Shown: one piece after another, positions 11,393-11,704 of the stretch
Layout: each line of letters starts with the position of its first letter
How positions within the stretch are numbered: the first letter of the stretch is position 1
Source: Uruburuella suis
Lineage (GTDB): Bacteria > Pseudomonadota > Gammaproteobacteria > Burkholderiales > Neisseriaceae
Length of the DNA stretch: 11,704 bases
Direction of reading: 5' to 3'
Assembly: GCF_004341385.1 (NCBI RefSeq)
Contig: NZ_SLXE01000049.1
Coordinates: 1 to 11,704 of the forward strand
Notes under the pieces: generated by a model
The model's database searches: none
Told to the model about the DNA's origin: nothing
What the model saw: the letters and a program-made list of their open reading frames with translations, nothing else
Made by a program: the position numbers and the translations under genes

Positions 11393-11704
11393 CTATAATA
11401 AAGCCCATTCACAAGCCACCAGCGAACAGAGTCTGTCTTTTTCTGCAACCAACGCATTCCACGCAATGCAGCCAGCCTCTACAATCTGATCATAGCCCTT
11501 ATAACAACGGTTGGATAAGGAGGTTTGCTTCAGTTGCCGCCATACCCGCTCTATGGGGTTCAGTTCCGGTGAATATGGCGGTAGTTTCAATATGGATACG
11601 TTTTTCAGCTCATTAAAATCTTGATGCCAGCCCGCACCGTCCATCACCACCACGGCATGCCGGCCTTCGGGGGTTTCTTTCGATATTTGCTGTAAATGCA
11701 GCAG
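11393..11704 (-). CDS. IS630-family transposase, C-terminal part (cut by window edge)
   Basis: The open frame runs from the window edge to a TAG at 11393-11395: 103 codons of the C-terminal half of a DDE transposase (DDE_3 superfamily endonuclease). Visible are VVVMDGAGWH, with the second catalytic Asp, and LPPYSPELNPIERVWRQLK, with the catalytic Glu in NPIE, the hallmark of IS630/Tc1-mariner-type enzymes. The ATG at 11651-11653 is internal, not the start; in-frame codons continue upstream (LLHLQQISKETPEGRHAV) to the end of the window. No frameshift or stop is seen in the visible part. The IS end should lie between 11341 and 11392, but I cannot place the inverted repeat without the other end. 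Confidence 0.88.
   Translation of the reverse strand: MLHLQQISKETPEGRHAVVVMDGAGWHQDFNELKNVSILKLPPYSPELNPIERVWRQLKQTSLSNRCYKGYDQIVEAGCIAWNALVAEKDRLCSLVACEWALL

Noticed and set aside
1..11704. CRISPR arrays, tRNA, rRNA and riboswitches
   Set aside because: The only repeated short units are DUS copies and local inverted repeats; no regularly spaced repeats, no tRNA cloverleaf and no recognised aptamer were seen.

Overview
The window comes from a member of the Neisseriaceae, most likely a Neisseria species. The clearest sign is the DNA uptake sequence AGGCCGTCTGAA (the 'AG-DUS' dialect). I count 14 perfect 12-mer copies, mostly as inverted pairs that serve as transcription terminators. Gene content (lepA-lepB, a peroxiredoxin-glutaredoxin hybrid next to a pyridine nucleotide-disulphide oxidoreductase, hom) and a GC-rich third codon position fit this. 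The species cannot be named from the sequence.

Layout: the left edge (1-94) is the tail of an IS3-family (IS150-group) insertion sequence. Next come a periplasmic PCuAC copper chaperone (212-670), the membrane-anchored foldase PpiD (820-2664), and the two-gene unit lepA-lepB (2927-5703; elongation factor 4 and signal peptidase I, joined by a TAATG overlap). A 291-bp gap between convergent genes holds three DUS inverted pairs. On the minus strand lie a dihydrolipoamide dehydrogenase-like flavoprotein (5995-7443; its counterpart beside prx in gonococcus is called gor) and a peroxiredoxin-glutaredoxin hybrid (7658-8395). After a 720-bp stretch poor in annotated genes come a DUF498/Mth938-like gene (minus, 9116-9484), homoserine dehydrogenase (9609-10928, plus) and an overlapping small membrane-anchored protein (10912-11340). 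The right edge carries the C-terminal part of an IS630-family transposase, cut by the window end.

Functionally, PCuAC, PpiD and LepB act in or at the cell envelope (copper delivery, folding and export of proteins). The prx-gor pair is a thiol peroxidase module, probably peroxide-controlled: an imperfect palindrome overlaps the -35 of the prx promoter. hom belongs to threonine and methionine synthesis.

The most interesting part is 8563-9040. It holds a 104-bp miniature inverted-repeat element whose core reads like a neisserial Correia element but whose 20-bp ends differ from the known Correia ends. The ends carry outward-facing TATAAT/TATTAT boxes. Just outside it is a 37-codon ORF with a strong ribosome binding site that is too short for ordinary gene calling, followed by a perfect 11-bp hairpin. 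The flavoprotein also carries a C-terminal C-x2-C tail, which may be a redox relay towards its peroxiredoxin neighbour.
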